Source of the DNA: Adineta vaga
Taxonomy: Eukaryota; Rotifera
Length of the DNA: 64,000 nucleotides
Assembly: GCA_021613535.1 (NCBI GenBank)
Contig: CP075493.1
Location: 2,666,001-2,730,000, forward strand
Direction of reading: 5' to 3'
Below, piece by piece: positions 26,701 through 37,947 of this stretch. How positions within the stretch are numbered: position 1 is the first letter of the stretch; each line of letters begins with the position of its first letter. The position numbers and the translations under genes are program-made. The notes below the pieces were generated by a model that was given only the letters and a program-made list of their open reading frames with translations, searched no databases and was not told where the DNA came from.

Positions 26701-28765
26701 AACTTCTCTCTTTTCTTTTTTCAAGGAAATTGCTGTGACTGAAATACTTTGTCGAAGTGCTAAACATGTATTTCGTTCATATATACAATCCGTTCCAATT
26801 CATTTATTATCATTTTCAATCAGTCATTTTCTTAATTGTTTTCTTACAATGATATTGTCACCTGTAACAGATTATTCATTTGATGAATTTGCAACAACAT
26901 CATCGACATCAACAAGCAATTCATCGAATTCTTCACTAGCCAATTCAACAAATACTTCATCACAAAAACCAAATAATAAAAAGAAGAATAAGAAACAACA
27001 ACAACAACAACAACAACGTAAACTTAGTCCGATGATGAGAAATGGTAAGAAAAACAAATGTTAACAAATTTTATTCGAAGAAAAGTTTTTAGAATCATTG
27101 GAATTTTCATCATTAACTTCGAAATTACTCTGGTCACAATTGACGAATGAAGCAATATCAAGATACAGTTTCGAATTAAATTGGTACAAAAAAAACAAAC
27201 ATCTTTTTCATTCTCAGAAAACTAAATGCGAATTGATTTGTTGAATTTTAGTGATGATATCGAAGAATTCATTGAGATATATTCTGTTCGTCGTACCTGT
27301 ATACTACGATCATTTTGTTTAAAAACTGGTATACAATTAGCAATGCATGAATATCATTATGAATCGAGTACAAAATCATCTCGCACCAATAATGAATGTT
27401 TCAATGAAGATGATATCATTAATATCTATCCAGTTATTAAACAAGTTCCACCAAAAGTACGAATTCAATCAAGAAAATAATTTCATAATTTTGATTTTCG
27501 TTTTTAGCCAAGTGATGCTTATCAATTCTTTACAACTGGTCAACAAAAAATTCAACAAGGTTTACTTCGCGAAGGTTTTGAATTGATATCTGAAGCACAT
27601 AATCTATTAAATAATGTTTATGGTCCGATGCATCCAGAAATTAGTATGTGTTTAAGATTATTAGCAAGATTGAACTATATTATGGGAGATTATCATGAAG
27701 CACTTTTTACACAACATAAAGCTGTTATGATGTCTGAACGAGTGTTAGGTGTTGATCATCCACAAACAGCAACAGAATATGTAAATATTTTTTCATTTGA
27801 TTTCATGTCGAAAAAAAGAGAAACTTGCCGTCTTTAGATTCATATGGCTTTGTATTCATTTGCAACTGGTTTATCAGTGAATGCATCGAAATTACTTTGT
27901 CGTGCTCGATATATTATATTAGCATGTTGTGGAGAAAATCATCCACAAATTAGTTTAATTGATGTAAAGAAATGACGTTTTTTTACTTCGGAATGAGATC
28001 ATTCTTTTTCTCTTATTATCTATTCTAGAGTAATCTTGGATTGATTTTACAATCATATGGTGATTATGAAAATGCCCTTAAATTTATGGAAAAATCACTT
28101 GAATTAAATAAAACGTTCGTCACATGTTTTTTTTCTTCGTATGAATTGTTTTAATTATCATTGATTTAATTTTTAGCTTTTATGGAACAAAGAGTTTGAA
28201 AGTAGCTTTATCTCATCATCTTTGTGCACGTATTCAATCATGTCGTGGAGATTTTCGATCAGCATTGAACAGTGAACGTGAAGCATATCAAATCTATAAA
28301 TTACAAGTAAATAAAATTGATTTTTAATGAAGAAATATTTTTGTTGATGTCTTTTCTTAGCTTGGTGATGAACATGAACGAACACGTGAAAGTGCTCAGG
28401 TATTGAAGCATTTAACTGAACAAGCTGTTGTTCTACAAAAACGAATAAATGATGTTGTCAAAGGTCAATTACTTGTTATACCAAGTTTAACTGTAAATGA
28501 TTGTTTTTATGTCTTTTGTTATGATTGAATGACTTCTATTTAGATTCAACAACCAAGTTTCCAAAATGTTCTCGAAATGTTAAATGTTGTTAATGGTATT
28601 CTATTTATTCAAATACGAGAAAAAGATCTTGATATTATTCGTGATGAAATTGCTAAACAATCAACTGATGATTCCCAACAACAACAACCATCCACACCTT
28701 CTGTAACAACAATATCCGATGCAGCAGAACAAGCAGCAGCATTAATGAACAATGAAGTTGATTAA
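20780..28765 (+). CDS. CLUH: Clustered mitochondria protein (clueless/CLUH), split by a nested gene
   Basis: An acidic Ser/Asn-rich N-terminus leads into the CLU-N ubiquitin-like region ([21 protein letters not shown]). The central CLU domain follows ([37 protein letters not shown], then [14 protein letters not shown] and [20 protein letters not shown]-type text at 25.5-25.8 kb), then a poly-Gln tract (about 26995-27018). TPR repeats lie at 27.5-28.5 kb ([29 protein letters not shown]), and the protein ends [16 protein letters not shown] binds nuclear mRNAs for mitochondrial proteins in the cytosol and controls mitochondrial distribution. There are about 20 exons, mostly with 50-60-nt introns. 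The exception is the phase-1 intron 23145-25496 (GTAAGT...TTTCAG), which contains an entire glycosyltransferase gene. The start was taken at the first ATG, 3 nt after a CTAG acceptor. Confidence 0.93.
23145..25496 (+). other. 2.35-kb CLUH intron hosting a nested gene
   Basis: The donor follows the codon series ...SIVPG and the acceptor precedes ILEKEQEQS, which are contiguous in CLUH proteins, so this is a real intron. It is roughly 40 times longer than typical introns here, and nearly all of the excess is the intronless 2205-bp coding sequence inside it. Confidence 0.9.
23256..25460 (+). CDS. EXTL3-like exostosin glycosyltransferase, intronless, nested in CLUH
   Basis: A single 734-codon frame. 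It has a short cytosolic N-terminus with a hydrophobic anchor ([17 protein letters not shown], residues 10-26), a coiled-coil-like segment (about 45-85), and a poorly conserved exostosin-like (GT47) region (about 100-400). A well-kept GT64 domain spans about 468-730: [11 protein letters not shown], the LDDD acidic metal/UDP-sugar motif near residues 566-569, [48 protein letters not shown], and paired Cys near the end. The layout (type II anchor, coiled coil, GT47-GT64) matches EXTL3, the Golgi enzyme that adds the first GlcNAc of heparan sulphate. The assignment to EXTL3 rather than other EXT members rests on layout and remembered similarity. It ends 36 nt before the host intron's acceptor and is on the host's strand. 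Confidence 0.85.
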   Translation: MLIYFRRQRYFFLLLFLISFFLIYKSHRTITYFLTDEHRIYTSLIIELPRLERLIRVKQSNLSYLQNRLSKVEKHLTKYSWHLNRLIKTIHYNTQEQKQISYFNSFDFDLNQRLNNNQTKFLVYFHSINISNDIDDHILHEFHSKISKIQSPYITYNENEAYLHLIYLPIQSNKQNICYKNIVDRKYFVLYELLHDITEPFDEKCFQGNFLQVKFFTRFNQIHVNNEQQTSISILFLNTNGKFTINLYLNNPFFLLLLVTSSSDEYQRLKNNYNISIECYDLPCLMTIFDKNISIVSIICSSSYSIIIQNQFYELFFYLLSEQIHLIIPTCQHYLPYSKVIDYFHRSSSLPWLYTIYFQTFEHRFHTLIAYLRTLSHLSTLPKLSKKFIEIKNQLIKEKNYYYLIHHRNNNFTQMSMGLMDAISFQSYRKSSFYNEPTFYDQWNRIYQPFYRSLTQTNPFELTFSKEKYTIIILTHKKRFYQLNRLLLHLNGLINLHRIIVLFNQIDPLYESTHQNLTLKDFLDDYYVYLPSIHVEIVYIFNLTNNLNNRFLPWNEFIQTDCILSLDDDSFLRHDEIEYGFRVWKENPSRLVGFISRSHRFHPLEYDASSSSCFYSMILTGAAFLHRWYLDFYTNIMSKQIRDYIQIKMNCEDIAMNYLISYLTKQSPIKIGHRETFHCLKCQESLSNKITHYHQRTECLKYFSTIYHFVPLYYSVYRIDSLLNLTSCFSLNEF

Positions 28766-29517
28766 GATATATAGACGTTCATTTCAGTCTGATACCTTTT
28801 TCCTGGTTCATTTTCTTTTTCTTCAAGTAGTATCTAGGAAAATTTTCTCTTCTTTTTCTATATACGTATCTATATATGTGTGTGTGTGTGTCTATGTTTT
28901 GAAGAAAAGGAAACTTTTTGTGTGGAACCGTTTTCTTTCTCTCTAGTTAAGCACATTATCCTGTTGGTCGTCTAATTCTATTGAGTTCGACTAGGTAATT
29001 GTGTTCTATGTTCTGTTAACTATGAATTGAAAAGTTCTTTTTTCCTTCGATTCTAGTAGTTAATCTACCTCTGTTCTGTTTGCCGTTCTTTCACTTTATT
29101 TGTTTTTCATTGATAACTATATTATGATGCTATTGTAAGAAAAATCAATAGCAATAATAGAGTTTTCTGTTTTTTTTGTTTTGTTCCTTATAATATGAAC
29201 TGTTTATTGACCGATGGAGAGTTTGTTTTTAAGATTGAAAAACATGACTAAAAACAAATTGATTGAACTATATAACCGATATACTATTTGAATTAGAGAT
29301 AAACAAACGATCGATAGTTTGTTATATTGATTTCTACTTAACAAAAACATATAAAGATATGATATTAGAATAAATAGATGCATGTTAACCAATTGTAATT
29401 CAAACTATAGTATTCCTATTTCGTTTTCAATAATAAAATAACAAATGAAAAACAAAACATCGAAAACTATTTACAAGAAACATCTGAATTATTACATGTA
29501 ACAATATCGTACAATAT
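28766..29517. other. Intergenic region between convergent CLUH and DUF1761 gene
   Basis: T-rich probable CLUH 3'UTR with a short TG microsatellite (28876-28889). No coding exon or RNA gene was recognised. Confidence 0.5.
28876..28889. repeat. Short (TG)n microsatellite
   Basis: About seven TG units lie within the likely 3'UTR of CLUH. Confidence 0.8.
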
Positions 29518-30005
29518 TTAAAAGCCAATCAATACAAATGAAACGAGAGTATAGAGAACAAAAGTAAAACCAATATCAATTAAAAACAATGTACGACGTT
29601 GTTTGTATTCAGATTTTTTTCCGAAAAAAACCTTATTCCAACCATTGAACTAAAAAGAAACGATTTATGTAATAAAAGATAATCTAATTGACCGGAACTT
29701 ACAGTATAGAATCCACATAAGATTCCTGCAGCTAACATCGCACTAAGAAAATGATGTTTTCGAATATCAAAAGCGATCAATAATATATTCAATAAGAATG
29801 CATTCAATAAAGTTCCAATGTTTGACATCAGAATTGATCGATTATTACATTCATCACCTTCATTCCATTGTGTTGCTTTTAACCATTGTTTTTGAAAACC
29901 AATTGGTGAATACCATGTATAACCAAGAAACATATTTGTACAAATAATTAAAATCAATTTTGCTAATGATGTAAAGGTAAATGATATTGGTAGAAGTTCT
30001 ATCAT
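29518..30005 (-). CDS. DUF1761 family membrane protein
   Basis: Two exons. The first (30005 to about 29702) encodes MIELLPISFTFTSLAKLILI followed by the family-type motif LGYTWYSPIGFQKQWLKATQW and two further hydrophobic helices. The second exon (about 29650-29518) supplies GWNKVFFGKK, a charged KQRR step and a last helix ending VSFVLIGF. Four transmembrane helices in about 140 residues, with the WYSP-x-x-F-x-K-x-W signature, fit DUF1761, a small membrane family of unknown function found in bacteria and eukaryotes. Function is unknown. No neighbour suggests a pathway. Confidence 0.72.
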
Positions 30006-30679
30006 GTTTGTTTTTGAATGACGAACGATAGATATATTAGGATAGAAATCGAAATAATGAAGAAGATATATTTTAAATGATATGATATGTATGTATGTCT
30101 TTGTTAATCTTCGTTTTTTGTAATACTAGCATGGACTCTTTGAACAAAGGTTGGATATGTGAGGTAAAGAAAATATAAGTGAGACATGAATTAATATTAC
30201 ACGATGTGTAAGTTTTTGAATAAAATTCGAAAATTTATTGTTGAAAACTGTATGCATAGTTTCAAAAAGAAAAGAGCGCAGTACAATCGATGTAAAATAT
30301 AAGGCGTCGAGTTGAATTCATAGCAAAGAGAAAACTTTGAACTTTAAGAAGATAAATATTTCGTGTGTATCATTGATACTCATACCTTCAGTGCAATGAC
30401 TGTCATAACGAGTATCAGTGAAGTTTAGCAAAGGAAGAGTTGACTTAGATTGAATCTGTAGTGAAATGTTACATGTAACTGTGAGAATAGAGTACATCAC
30501 TGTTTTTTTCATTTTCACTTCTGCTATTTGGTTGATAAGATAACATGATATCGTAAGTGAATCATAATCAACAGAACAGCAAATAGCGAACGAAACAATA
30601 GAAAAGTATGTTAGAAATTTGTAACTACATGTCGTTGAATATTTGTTGATATAAATGAAATAAAAGACAAGACTAATTT
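30006..30679. promoter_or_regulatory. Divergent spacer between DUF1761 gene and orphan gene
   Basis: 674 bp between two start codons pointing apart. No clear TATA or CCAAT element was seen; a short open frame at 30318-30518 (-) is not supported. Confidence 0.35.
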
Positions 30680-31573
30680 ATGGGCTGTAAACAAGTTAAA
30701 GTTAATCCAGGTGAACCGGTGAATGAAGTTGAATTAGAAAGAATTGTATCGACTACTTCGGAAGCAAACATTATCTCGAATACAACAAAGAGACATTCAG
30801 TACTAGCTTATTTGAATCCACTCGCGGTTTCAAGATCAGCAGCCGATGAAACCATTAATCTGAATCCGTCAACACCTGCCACACCAGTGACATCTCAATC
30901 CAATAATGATAATAATATTACTACAATTACTACGAAGTTCAATGAAACAAGTTCAACATTTATCGTTCCGGAAGAGACGGTAGTCTATCGACAGAATATA
31001 TCTACGCATGTTACTGTTCACGAGAATTTGTCGGATACTCATGAATATAGTAGTATGAGTATAAGATCTCATGAAACAGATAATTCCTATTCAACACATG
31101 GTTCCTTTCTGTCTTCATCAAACAATTCAAACATGCTAGCATTTGGTGAAGATGCTATTCGAAGATTTATTTCTGCGAGACCAAACAGACCTGTCAATCA
31201 AGCTTCAACACATCGTGGTAATTGGAGTGAACAAGATGATATTTCCTATTCTTTACGTGATAGTATGGCTAGTACCGTATCTGCTGATTCCGAAGGATCT
31301 GTTGTAGATCTACCAAGAGTTTCTAAACCAGTATTTGTTCATCCAAAGAATCAAACTTCAAAACAAAAGACTCTTGTTAATCAAACATCCAGCGATTTTG
31401 ATGGATCCGAATTGCATCCTGTAACAGATACGAATTCAGCAACTATAGATTTACATGTGATGACAGAACGAGTAGTATCTAATCTAAGATCGGAATCGAC
31501 TAAATTAAGCAATTATGACTATCAAAGTCGCGGTGTAATTAGTGAAACTTCAAATGAATCCGATGGAACTTAA
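30680..31573 (+). CDS. Ser/Thr/Asn-rich orphan protein with possible lipidated N-terminus
   Basis: A single-exon 297-codon frame opening MGCKQVKVNPGEPV. Gly2-Cys3 followed by basic residues is the kind of N-terminus that can be myristoylated and/or palmitoylated, although residue 6 is Val rather than the preferred Ser/Thr/Cys. The remainder is rich in Ser, Thr, Asn and Asp, without transmembrane segments, Cys pairs or any family motif I recognise, and is probably disordered. A length of 297 codons in AT-rich DNA without a stop argues that it is real. It lies upstream of the DENN gene on the same strand with a 377-bp gap. Function unknown. Confidence 0.6.
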   Translation: MGCKQVKVNPGEPVNEVELERIVSTTSEANIISNTTKRHSVLAYLNPLAVSRSAADETINLNPSTPATPVTSQSNNDNNITTITTKFNETSSTFIVPEETVVYRQNISTHVTVHENLSDTHEYSSMSIRSHETDNSYSTHGSFLSSSNNSNMLAFGEDAIRRFISARPNRPVNQASTHRGNWSEQDDISYSLRDSMASTVSADSEGSVVDLPRVSKPVFVHPKNQTSKQKTLVNQTSSDFDGSELHPVTDTNSATIDLHVMTERVVSNLRSESTKLSNYDYQSRGVISETSNESDGT

Positions 31574-31950
31574 TCATTCTTAGTTAACAAGTCATAAATA
31601 CTCTTCACAAGTTGTTATTCGCTTTTTTTCTGTTTTGTATGTAACGAATCAATGAGATAATCTTTGTTATATGTTAGAAAATATTTATCGTATATCTCCC
31701 ATGTTCAGAGATATTGTCATGCGATGCGAATTTTTCCGATGCTGGTCTATCGTTAAACGATAGATAATTTATTGAATTTAGATTAGTAGGATATATTTTT
31801 TTAGGATATGAATAGGTATTTATTACATCTAATACATTATGTAATTCGATAAATTCATTGAGATAATATTCATTTTTTCATTTAGTAAAATTTAAGTCCA
31901 TATTTTTCATTTATTTTGTAAAGAAAACAAAAAAATAAGAATTACATCTG
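31574..31950. other. Intergenic spacer before the DENN gene
   Basis: 377 bp, AT-rich, with a palindromic TATCGTTAAACGATA near 31748. Otherwise featureless. Confidence 0.4.
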
Positions 31951-34900
31951 ATGACAAATGTAAAAGTTACATTGAAAGCAAATAAACATTTTCTCTCTTT
32001 CTACAATGATAAAACTGATAACAGTAAGAAGTTATTCATTCCTCATTTCATCACACGATCGTCATCTCATATACACATGCCACTCCTAAATGCATTCATC
32101 GATTCAATTGTATGCGTTGGTTTTAATTCTGAACGTGGTTTTATTGTACAAGAACAACTAAATGATAATCACTCTCTGATTTCTTCATTATTAAAACCAT
32201 ATGTCCTAGCAATTCTTACTGCTGATCAAGCCATCTATTCACAATCAAAAGATGTAAATATTATTGATCAATCCTATCCATCAGCATGTTATTCATCATC
32301 TTCATCTTCAATTATATCAAATAATATATCACCAAAGAAACAGATTATTCCTATTGCATATAGTAATTTGCCAATTTTTTGTTCACCTGATGATGTTAAA
32401 ATAACTTATGAACCAGAACCTAGTCGAATTCATCATATTGTTTTTACACAAGAAGATGGTAGACGTAGTTATGCTGTTGTACTAACATTTTCGGAAAAGT
32501 TTATTCTTAAAATTGATAAACCCGATGATGATGGAAGATATCATATCGAACCATTTTCATCAATTAAAACACAATTAACAAAAAAATCAAAAAGTAAAAT
32601 ACCATCAGCATATAATCGTTATGATTCTACTGTAACAAATAAGAACAATTCATCAGCAGGTGTTTCTCGTATGCGTGAACGTTCAAATTCCAATACATCA
32701 AATCGTACATCAACAATGACATTTAATGCATCTGAACCATTCTATTTACCACATTGTCTTGTTCTTGTTTCGTCTCATTCATATTGGAGTGCAATGCAAG
32801 AAACGATTTCTATTATTCATGATGAAATTATGCATTCAAATATTGAACCAAGTTCAAATACATATAAACAATTAATACAAAAATATGCTTTTCTTACATG
32901 TAATACACCAATACCACCTGCGCCATGGGAACGTTTTTCATTACCATTTACAATAACAAATAATGAACATATTTTAACATTAGATCCACCCTTACATCCT
33001 ACTCGTCCTGTACTTGATATCGATCTATCTTTACTTCTCTTAACACTTAATATAAACAAATTAACTGATGTCTTAGCAGCTATATTAACTCAACAACCTA
33101 TCATTTTTTTCAGTTCAGATTATTCGAAATTAGTCACTTCACTTGAATGTCTTCTCTATTTAATCTATCCATTCAAATGGATTCATATTTATATACCAAT
33201 TGTACCCAATGGTTTATCTGATTATTATCTCGAAGGTCCACCGGGATCGTATATCATGGGCGTTCATTCACGTCCATGAATCAACAGTTGAATCATTAGA
33301 TTTTTGTTTAACATGTAATCTTGATAATGATGAACATATTCATATACCATCAATAATACAATTTTATTCGATTCCACAAGCAAATCTTCGTCATTTTACT
33401 GGACCTATAACGAACTTTATTGATCAAATAAAAACGACTCGATCATTACAAAATATCAATACATTAGGTCGTTTACGTCTTGATGAACAACGCGAATTAG
33501 AACGTCAACATCGTATTGAAACAAATTATCAAATCATTGCTATATTTCTCGATTTAATGATTAATTTATGTGCTGATACATTACAACCAATCTATTGGAA
33601 TATAGATCATCAACAAAAACATTCCACAACTACTTTATCACGAACATCAACATTAGAACGAACAAATCGTGTTTCAAATCAAACATTATTTAGTAAAGAA
33701 AAATATTTATTATCGAAAACGGAAGGAAACGAACAAGAATTTTATAAATTACTTCTTGATAGTACTGCTTTTCAACTTTTTCTTGAAGAAGAAATGGCAT
33801 CAGAAACATTAACAGAATTTCAAAAAATTTCCCAATTACATTCTCAAACAAATCAAGATCAAGCATTTCAAATAGATGATCATGTAACTATCTATACAGA
33901 TTTACTTTTAAACTATCAATCAAATCTATATTTTCTTTAAGATTCAAGCAACAATATCATTATTTGATACAACAATAGGTCAATTATTTTTACCATTACC
34001 TGACTGGCCGTCAAATATCCTCACACATTATCTCGATAGTTGTATTGAAATCTTTACAAATGAATTCGATATTGTCGAAAAAGAATCTTCACAACCGATG
34101 ATAACATTCTATGCTTATCTACGTGGTTGTGCATTATTATCTCGTGGTAAACTTCTCGATGGTCTTCAAGATCTTTATTTAATTGATAATCCAAATTTAT
34201 TTCCAAAAACTTACATTGAAACAACGATTTTACCTTTACTTTCTGAAACAAATCTTCTCGACTCGTTTCTTCATAAATCATTCTATCTTCAATCTCCTGA
34301 ATGGAAGAAACTACCGAAACAATCTACAACTTCTGATGTTCCATCAACTAATCCAGAACAACATGATCATTCTTTCGATGATTTCAATTCTGTCAAATCT
34401 TTAACTGATGTTACTTTAGAACCAACATCCTCAATAGTAAAAGATTATCTTTCATTCGAACAATTCTGTGAATATGTACAAAGATTAAGCATTGTATATG
34501 ATAGAGAAATCACACGAATTCTCTTCGATATTTTAGTAAATTTATCAAATGTAACAAAGAAACCATCGACAGATACATATAAACATCGTAGACGATGGTC
34601 AATCAGTAGTACTTTCTCGGACAAAACATTTGATGAAATGAATACTTCTCCACGAGACGTACGAACTGTCAATCAATCTTCAATCAATTCAACATTATCG
34701 ACAAAACATTTTAAATTATTTTCCGATATTTGGCAACAAACGAATGCTGAAAAAGCACGAATACATTCTTATTTACCAAATGATCGACAAAAACATGAAA
34801 CAATTCTTATAGTAAGAAACATTACTTCATCAAACCGTATTTATATATCTAACTTTTAGATTTCATCATCTGATATTGTATCAAAAAAAGATGCAAATGT

Positions 34901-36641
34901 TAAATTAATTCTCACACAACGATGTCTCTATTCTTTTCATGAAACAAATCCAACAGTTCGTCTTCTTACAGAAATATCGAAAATTGTCTTCATAGAAAAT
35001 TATCAACAGAAAGCTCTCTTTACATCGACAAAAGCAGCTATTCGAATATTTACATTAAATACAACTTCTCCAACAAAATCATCCTCATTACAACAAAATT
35101 CTCAACCATCAGTCATACTTCTTTTAAAAGATAATCAAGAACAAAATTTTTGGTATAAAATCATTACAGAATTATGGTCAGCTGTCTTAATAGCTCAGAA
35201 TGAATGTGATACAACAATCTTTCATAAAGTATCAAGACATATTGCTTTAATCGATACATTAACATGCATTGATTTTAATGAACAAATCCTACCAATAAAA
35301 TCAAATGGAAAACTAAAACCAAATTACAATCAGGTAATTTGACGTTTACATAGACTACTTACTTATATCTCTTATGCTTTCATATGTAGACAAGTTTAGA
35401 TGTAACTTTAAATAAATTAACAATATTTACTTCAATGTATCAAAATGGCACTTATAAAACGTTAAGTCAAGAAACTCGAAGAATTCTTCATAATCGTCTT
35501 ACACTTTCAATGAATGAAATTGAACATTGTACAGTACGTTGTTTGACATTTACAGACAATCCTGATAGTAGATATTCAATTTTATGGTGTGCTTATGGTC
35601 AAAAATTAAAAATGTTCAATACAACAACATGGCTTTGTAATCTAAATGATATGTTATTTCCTTCCGTCATAACATGTATGTGTTCGGATGCATGTGATAA
35701 ACTTTGGATTGGTTGTTTTGATGGAGAAGTTTTTATTGTTGATACAATTCAATTGATTTGTGGAACACAATTAACATCAATTCAAGGTAAAGGTGGATGT
35801 CAAACAATGACATTTGATACTGAACAGAATCGGATGTTAATAGCGAATCGATCTGGTTTTATTACAATTTGGAATACACATACTAGACAACGTCTACTTG
35901 ATATTAATTTAGAAGAGATCTATAAGAAAACATATAATATGCAACAAAAAATATATAAAACAGAATTATTATTAAATATTCATAATCCAACTGAAGAACC
36001 TACTATTAGTAAGATAACAATAGAATTGTTTTTTCTTCTTCTTTTTCTTTATTTTGTTATATCTTTTAGATGTTTCATCAACAGTTCTTTCCAACGATAT
36101 TATTTCTACATTATCCAATGAATTGAAAACTATACAAATCTATGAAGATCTTCTATTCGCTTGTTATCGAGATGATTATATTCTTATATTTCGTATAACT
36201 CCGACAGATACATATGTATATGAAGATATCATTTCAGTTAAATATCAAGATTCCTCAATGCCAATTAATTCTTTTCTTGTTTATAATCGTCAATTATGGA
36301 TATCGACTGGTTATGTAATTTATATGTTTAATATAATTTATGGAAGCAAGAAAAATTCATATCATTTACTTATGAAAAAACATTTAGAAGATGATCATCT
36401 CTTAGTAATGTTAGGCTTTTCAGATTACATATGGGCTGGATCATCGCGTGGAAATATTTATATATTTCGTATGGATAATTATGAATTAGTTAAAACATTG
36501 AATGCACATAAAGATGGAGTTTGTTGTTTATGTTCAATGTTAAATATGTATATTATTAGTGGATCACAAGAACTTGATACATCTATTATTGTATGGGAAA
36601 ATGAACAAATAACAGATGAAACATCTACAACTCAATTGTGA
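31951..36641 (+). CDS. DENND3: DENN-domain / WD40 Rab GEF, DENND3-like, with one frame break
   Basis: The N-terminal upstream-DENN and core-DENN region (31.95-33.9 kb) includes PFYLPHCLVLVSSHSYW, LTQQPIIFFSSDYSKLV and the characteristic SYIMGVHS. A helical linker follows (34.0-35.3 kb), then WD40-like repeats (35.4-36.64 kb; for example DKLWIGCFDGEVFIVD, DYIWAGSSRGNIYIFR, MYIISGSQELD...IIVWENE). DENN followed by C-terminal WD40 repeats is the DENND3 layout; DENND3 activates Rab12 in endosome/autophagy traffic. Introns seen: 33884-33941 (58 nt), about 34812-34860, about 35336-35390 and about 36011-36069. Directly after GVHS (33268-33276) the frame shifts by +1 (reading resumes as VHESTVESLDFCL), with no acceptable intron. 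Either the sequence has an extra base, or the allele is broken. Confidence 0.72.
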
Positions 36642-37102
36642 CATAGATATGTTTTAATATTGAATAATGAAATCTATTTGATTGTTTGTTGAATATTTGT
36701 TTTTGTAAACATCACTCAGAAATTATAAAAGAAAAAGAACAATATGTAAAGACACTTATTGTGTGCACATGATTACAATAAGATAAGAATACAAAGACAT
36801 AAACATCTTTCGAAATTTATGACAGATTGCTATATCGATTTTAAACATAGATGAGATTTACATGAAACAAGAATATAAAAGAGCAAATACACATAACGAC
36901 ACTATTCATCGTCGTTTGCAAGATTTGATTTGAAATGTATTGATGACAGTATTTCTATCCTCATCTTTGTTCTTATTTGTACGTAATCAACCGTAACGTT
37001 TAATGAGTAATCCAATCAATATTATGTTTTCTCACTTTACTTTGTGATACTTGATACATTCGTTCTTTATTTTAGTATTAATACTATACGAATATAAATA
37101 TC
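36642..37102. other. Intergenic spacer before the protease inhibitor gene
   Basis: AT-rich. It ends with a pyrimidine-rich AG acceptor-like site at 37074-37075, 28 nt upstream of the inhibitor's ATG. Nothing else was recognised. Confidence 0.4.
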
Positions 37103-37368
37103 ATGTTTCAATCGAATCCGAATCAACAACAATCGTTTCCAGAATTGGTTGGTCGTAGTGCTCAAGAAGCATCTGCATATATTTCTAGCCGAGGTTTTTC
37201 TGTTACTTTAAGTAGATCAAATAAGTTCTTCTCATTTTCATCGTAGGTTTAGTGCCAATTGTTGTGCAAGCTAATCAACCAATGACTATGGATTATAGCC
37301 CAACTCGTGTTCGTATTATTGTCGATCGATCAGGAAATACTGTTATTCAAGCGCCTAATATTGGTTGA
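37103..37368 (+). CDS. Potato inhibitor I (eglin c / CI-2) family serine protease inhibitor
   Basis: Two exons (37103-37193 and 37247-37368) around a 53-nt intron encode exactly 70 residues. FPELVGRSAQEASAYI matches the N-terminal helix region of the family. The reactive loop reads QPMTMDYSPTRVRIIVD and the protein ends in IG. By alignment with eglin c, the scissile bond is Met45-Asp46, and the loop-supporting arginines are Arg51 and Arg53. There is no cysteine, as in eglin c and CI-2, and no signal peptide, so it may act inside cells or be released unconventionally. A Met P1 suggests chymotrypsin-, subtilisin- or elastase-type targets. The intron donor is the unusual GTTTTT. An astacin protease gene follows 580 bp downstream on the same strand, but astacins are metalloproteases and not known targets of this family. 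Confidence 0.85.
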
Positions 37369-37897
37369 AAGATATCTACGAATCATATAAAACAAACTAA
37401 ATAAACCTATAATTTGCAGTCTTTTCCTAAATCAATAAACTATTCTTCGTGCATGATGTCAATTGAAAATTGAATAGTCATCTATACTATGCAGTAAAAC
37501 TTTGTTATCTGTAAAACCGCATGATATTACATTTTTCATCCAAGGAAAAATTGGAGTGTGAGAAAAATATGACACTTTGACGAAATGGAGATTTTGTACT
37601 GAATTAAATCAGAAAATCGAATGCTATTGAATATATCTTTTATCCTTTGATTAAGACGCAATATGACATGGATAGATAATAAAACATTTTGAAAGAAGAA
37701 GTTTTCGTTTTTTTTGCGACTTTATTATCTGCCAACGCATTTGATTCATCAAAACATGTTGTGTCAGTATGCTTAGTTTATGATTATGTATTTTCTCGAT
37801 ATTCAATCATCTGTTCGAATTTCTCACACCTTTACATTTTTGAAACAACATTATCCTTTTTGCCCTTGTTATCAGCATAACAAGAATGGACTTTCGG
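37369..37897. other. Spacer upstream of astacin gene
   Basis: AT-rich. A short open frame at 37689-37880 has no recognisable similarity and starts without an ATG. No gene is supported. Confidence 0.4.
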
Positions 37898-37904
37898 TAT
37901 AAAA
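37898..37904 (+). promoter_or_regulatory. TATA box of the astacin gene
   Basis: TATAAAA sits in a locally GC-rich setting (CGGTATAAAAGACCG), 50 bp from its first base to the ATG at 37948. This is the classic TATA to start spacing for a short 5'UTR and stands out from the AT-rich surroundings. Confidence 0.6.
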
Positions 37905-37947
37905 GACCGTCGAAAGTCGACCTTCATTTTATCCATTAGGATTCAAT

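Noticed and set aside
33236-33287. 52-nt GT-AG intron as explanation of the DENN frame break
   Set aside because: The phase would work, but it would delete the conserved SYIMGVHS motif that defines this part of the domain.
33884-33941. Apparent second frameshift in the DENND3-like gene
   Set aside because: It is explained by a 58-nt GTAACT...TTTAAG intron that restores the frame exactly (…DDH joined to IQATISLFD).
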